Origin: Bacillota bacterium | GTDB lineage: Bacteria > Bacillota > Clostridia > Christensenellales > Aristaeellaceae | Length of the DNA: 8,205 bases | Direction: 5' to 3' | NCBI GenBank assembly: GCA_023392755.1 | Contig: JAEWNM010000132.1 | Coordinates: 1 to 8,205, forward strand | The notes under the pieces: model-generated | What the model saw: the letters and a program-made list of their open reading frames with translations, nothing else | Databases searched by the model: none | What the model was told of the DNA's origin: nothing | In this document: positions 7,139 through 8,205 of the stretch, in pieces | Position numbering within the stretch: the first letter of the stretch is position 1 | Layout of the letters: each line of letters opens with the position of its first letter | Position numbers and translations under genes: made by a program

Positions 7139-8205
7139 AAGTTATCACCAGGGGAACGCTCATTATGCGCATTGCCGGCACAATCCTTCTGTGCCTTGCG
7201 GTACTGCTTTCCGGGTATGCCAGCATCATTTCAGCCCCCGCGTGGAAGGAAGTCACCACCAAGCTGGCCGAGGTTGGGGCCGTCCCCGGCTCCATGGACC
7301 GCCTGATGTTCACTACGGATTATTTCCATGCCCTAAGCCGGGCCGCTTCCGATAAAAGCGGCGGCAGCGCGGCCCGGTCGGCTGGCATAAGCGGATACTT
7401 TGCGCCTTATGCCGCGCGCTACGACAAGGCGCTGGCCGCCCAGGACGCGCAGAGCGCCGAGGCTGTTTACGCCTACTACCTGACGGAGTTCAACTTCCCC
7501 AGCTTTTTGGAAAGGTACAGCCTGCGGGAGGACAATGCCGAGCAGCTGTCAATCGACAAAATATACGACAGCTTTGATTCCTTTGCCGCACCGCCGGCAA
7601 TCAAGGGCAAGAAACTGCCCGCCATCAAGAGCGCGGGACAGGCGGAATCCTTATTTCCAGGCTATTATGAATCCTTCGCCGCAGGGCGCGGCCAGGAGGA
7701 AGTGGGTACATACTACGAGTATTTGCAGGCTGTGCAGCGCATGCTCGACGAGTATACCGCCGATCATACCGTAACCTCCGCCAAGAACTACATGGAGACG
7801 GTATTTACCCAAGAGGCGTATGCGAAGAGCCTTCAGGCTGTCAGAAGCGATGAGAAGGTTGCCGAGAACAACAGCTTTCTGAAAAGCTTTGCCGAAATGG
7901 TTGCCGCTCAGCCGGAAGGTGCGATCAGCCGGGAAGCGCTGGCCGCCTTCTTTGAGAAGGAGTACGAGCACGTTCTTTCCCAATATCCCGGTGCCGCCTA
8001 CGGTGTTTTTTTGAACAGCGTGAAAACCCTGGTGAATTCCGGCGTGGCCTTCGACGGCTCCTACAAGGCGGTGGTCTCAGCTGTCAAAAGCGCGATGAGC
8101 GCCAGGGAAGCAAGTTCTTTTGCCGTTTTTCTGCAAAGCTTCACCAGAGGGCTGGTGGAGGAAGCCGACAAGAGGGCGGCCATCTATGCGGTGGAGGTGC
8201 TGTGG
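7135..8205 (+). CDS. Unrecognised membrane-anchored or secreted helical protein, 3' end missing
   Basis: An uninterrupted frame of 357 codons reaches the last base of the window. It starts at TTG 7135, or possibly ATG 7165. A basic N-terminus (KVITRG, then R12) is followed by one hydrophobic segment at about 13-32 (IAGTILLCLAVLLSGYASII), consistent with a membrane anchor or an uncleaved signal. I see no convincing lipobox. The rest, about 320 residues, is rich in Ala, Ser, Tyr, Phe and Glu, lacks obvious further membrane spans, and reads as mostly alpha-helical (YYEYLQAVQRML, SFLKSFAEMVAAQ). It contains no Walker A in the visible part, so this is not an ordinary OppF, which normally follows OppD. 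It could be an accessory component, or a permease-like protein whose first membrane segment precedes a large external domain, as in the OppC gene here. Overlap with the ATPase gene suggests a role in the same transporter. Confidence 0.8.
   Translation, partial: MKVITRGTLIMRIAGTILLCLAVLLSGYASIISAPAWKEVTTKLAEVGAVPGSMDRLMFTTDYFHALSRAASDKSGGSAARSAGISGYFAPYAARYDKALAAQDAQSAEAVYAYYLTEFNFPSFLERYSLREDNAEQLSIDKIYDSFDSFAAPPAIKGKKLPAIKSAGQAESLFPGYYESFAAGRGQEEVGTYYEYLQAVQRMLDEYTADHTVTSAKNYMETVFTQEAYAKSLQAVRSDEKVAENNSFLKSFAEMVAAQPEGAISREALAAFFEKEYEHVLSQYPGAAYGVFLNSVKTLVNSGVAFDGSYKAVVSAVKSAMSAREASSFAVFLQSFTRGLVEEADKRAAIYAVEVLW

Noticed and set aside
7077..7355. A 92-codon plus-strand frame overlapping the ATPase end
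   Set aside because: It is out of frame with the ATPase gene and with the 7135 frame. The latter has a GGAGG site, a coherent membrane segment and 357 uninterrupted codons.

Overview
The window is GC-rich (roughly 60 percent) and entirely plus-strand. It covers most of one oligopeptide/dipeptide-type ABC importer operon: substrate-binding protein (5' end missing), two membrane permeases, one ATPase, and the first 357 codons of a further membrane-anchored protein I do not recognise. Strong GGAG/GGAGG ribosome binding sites, tightly overlapping genes and an A-B-C-D gene order suggest a GC-rich anaerobic Firmicute, most likely a Clostridia-type gut bacterium. The taxonomic guess is inference; no phylogenetic marker is present.

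Layout: 1-2144 substrate-binding protein (OppA/SBP_bac_5 type); 2145-2448 non-coding leader carrying three successive strong stem-loops; 2449-3408 OppB-type permease; 3405-4955 OppC-type permease with a large extracytoplasmic insertion; 4955-7138 OppD-type ATPase whose nucleotide-binding domain is interrupted by about 380 residues; 7135-8205 an open frame running off the window, with one N-terminal hydrophobic segment and a long, probably helical, outward-facing region. The last four genes overlap by 1 to 4 bases and should be translationally coupled. The binding-protein gene is set apart from them by the stem-loop region and uses only AAG for lysine, as expected for a much more abundant protein.

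How they fit together: the extracellular lipid-anchored or wall-associated binding protein would deliver a peptide (or another SBP_bac_5 ligand) to the OppB/OppC channel, and OppD would power import. No OppF partner ATPase is visible; it may lie downstream, or OppD may act as a homodimer.

The most unusual aspect is that components are enlarged together. The binding protein is at least 713 residues, OppC has about 200 extra residues outside the membrane, and OppD has about 380 extra residues in its helical subdomain and has lost the four cysteines typical of the family's C-terminal domain. A coupled, unrecognised membrane-anchored protein follows directly. This may be an enlarged subtype of the Opp importer with added extracellular and cytoplasmic modules.
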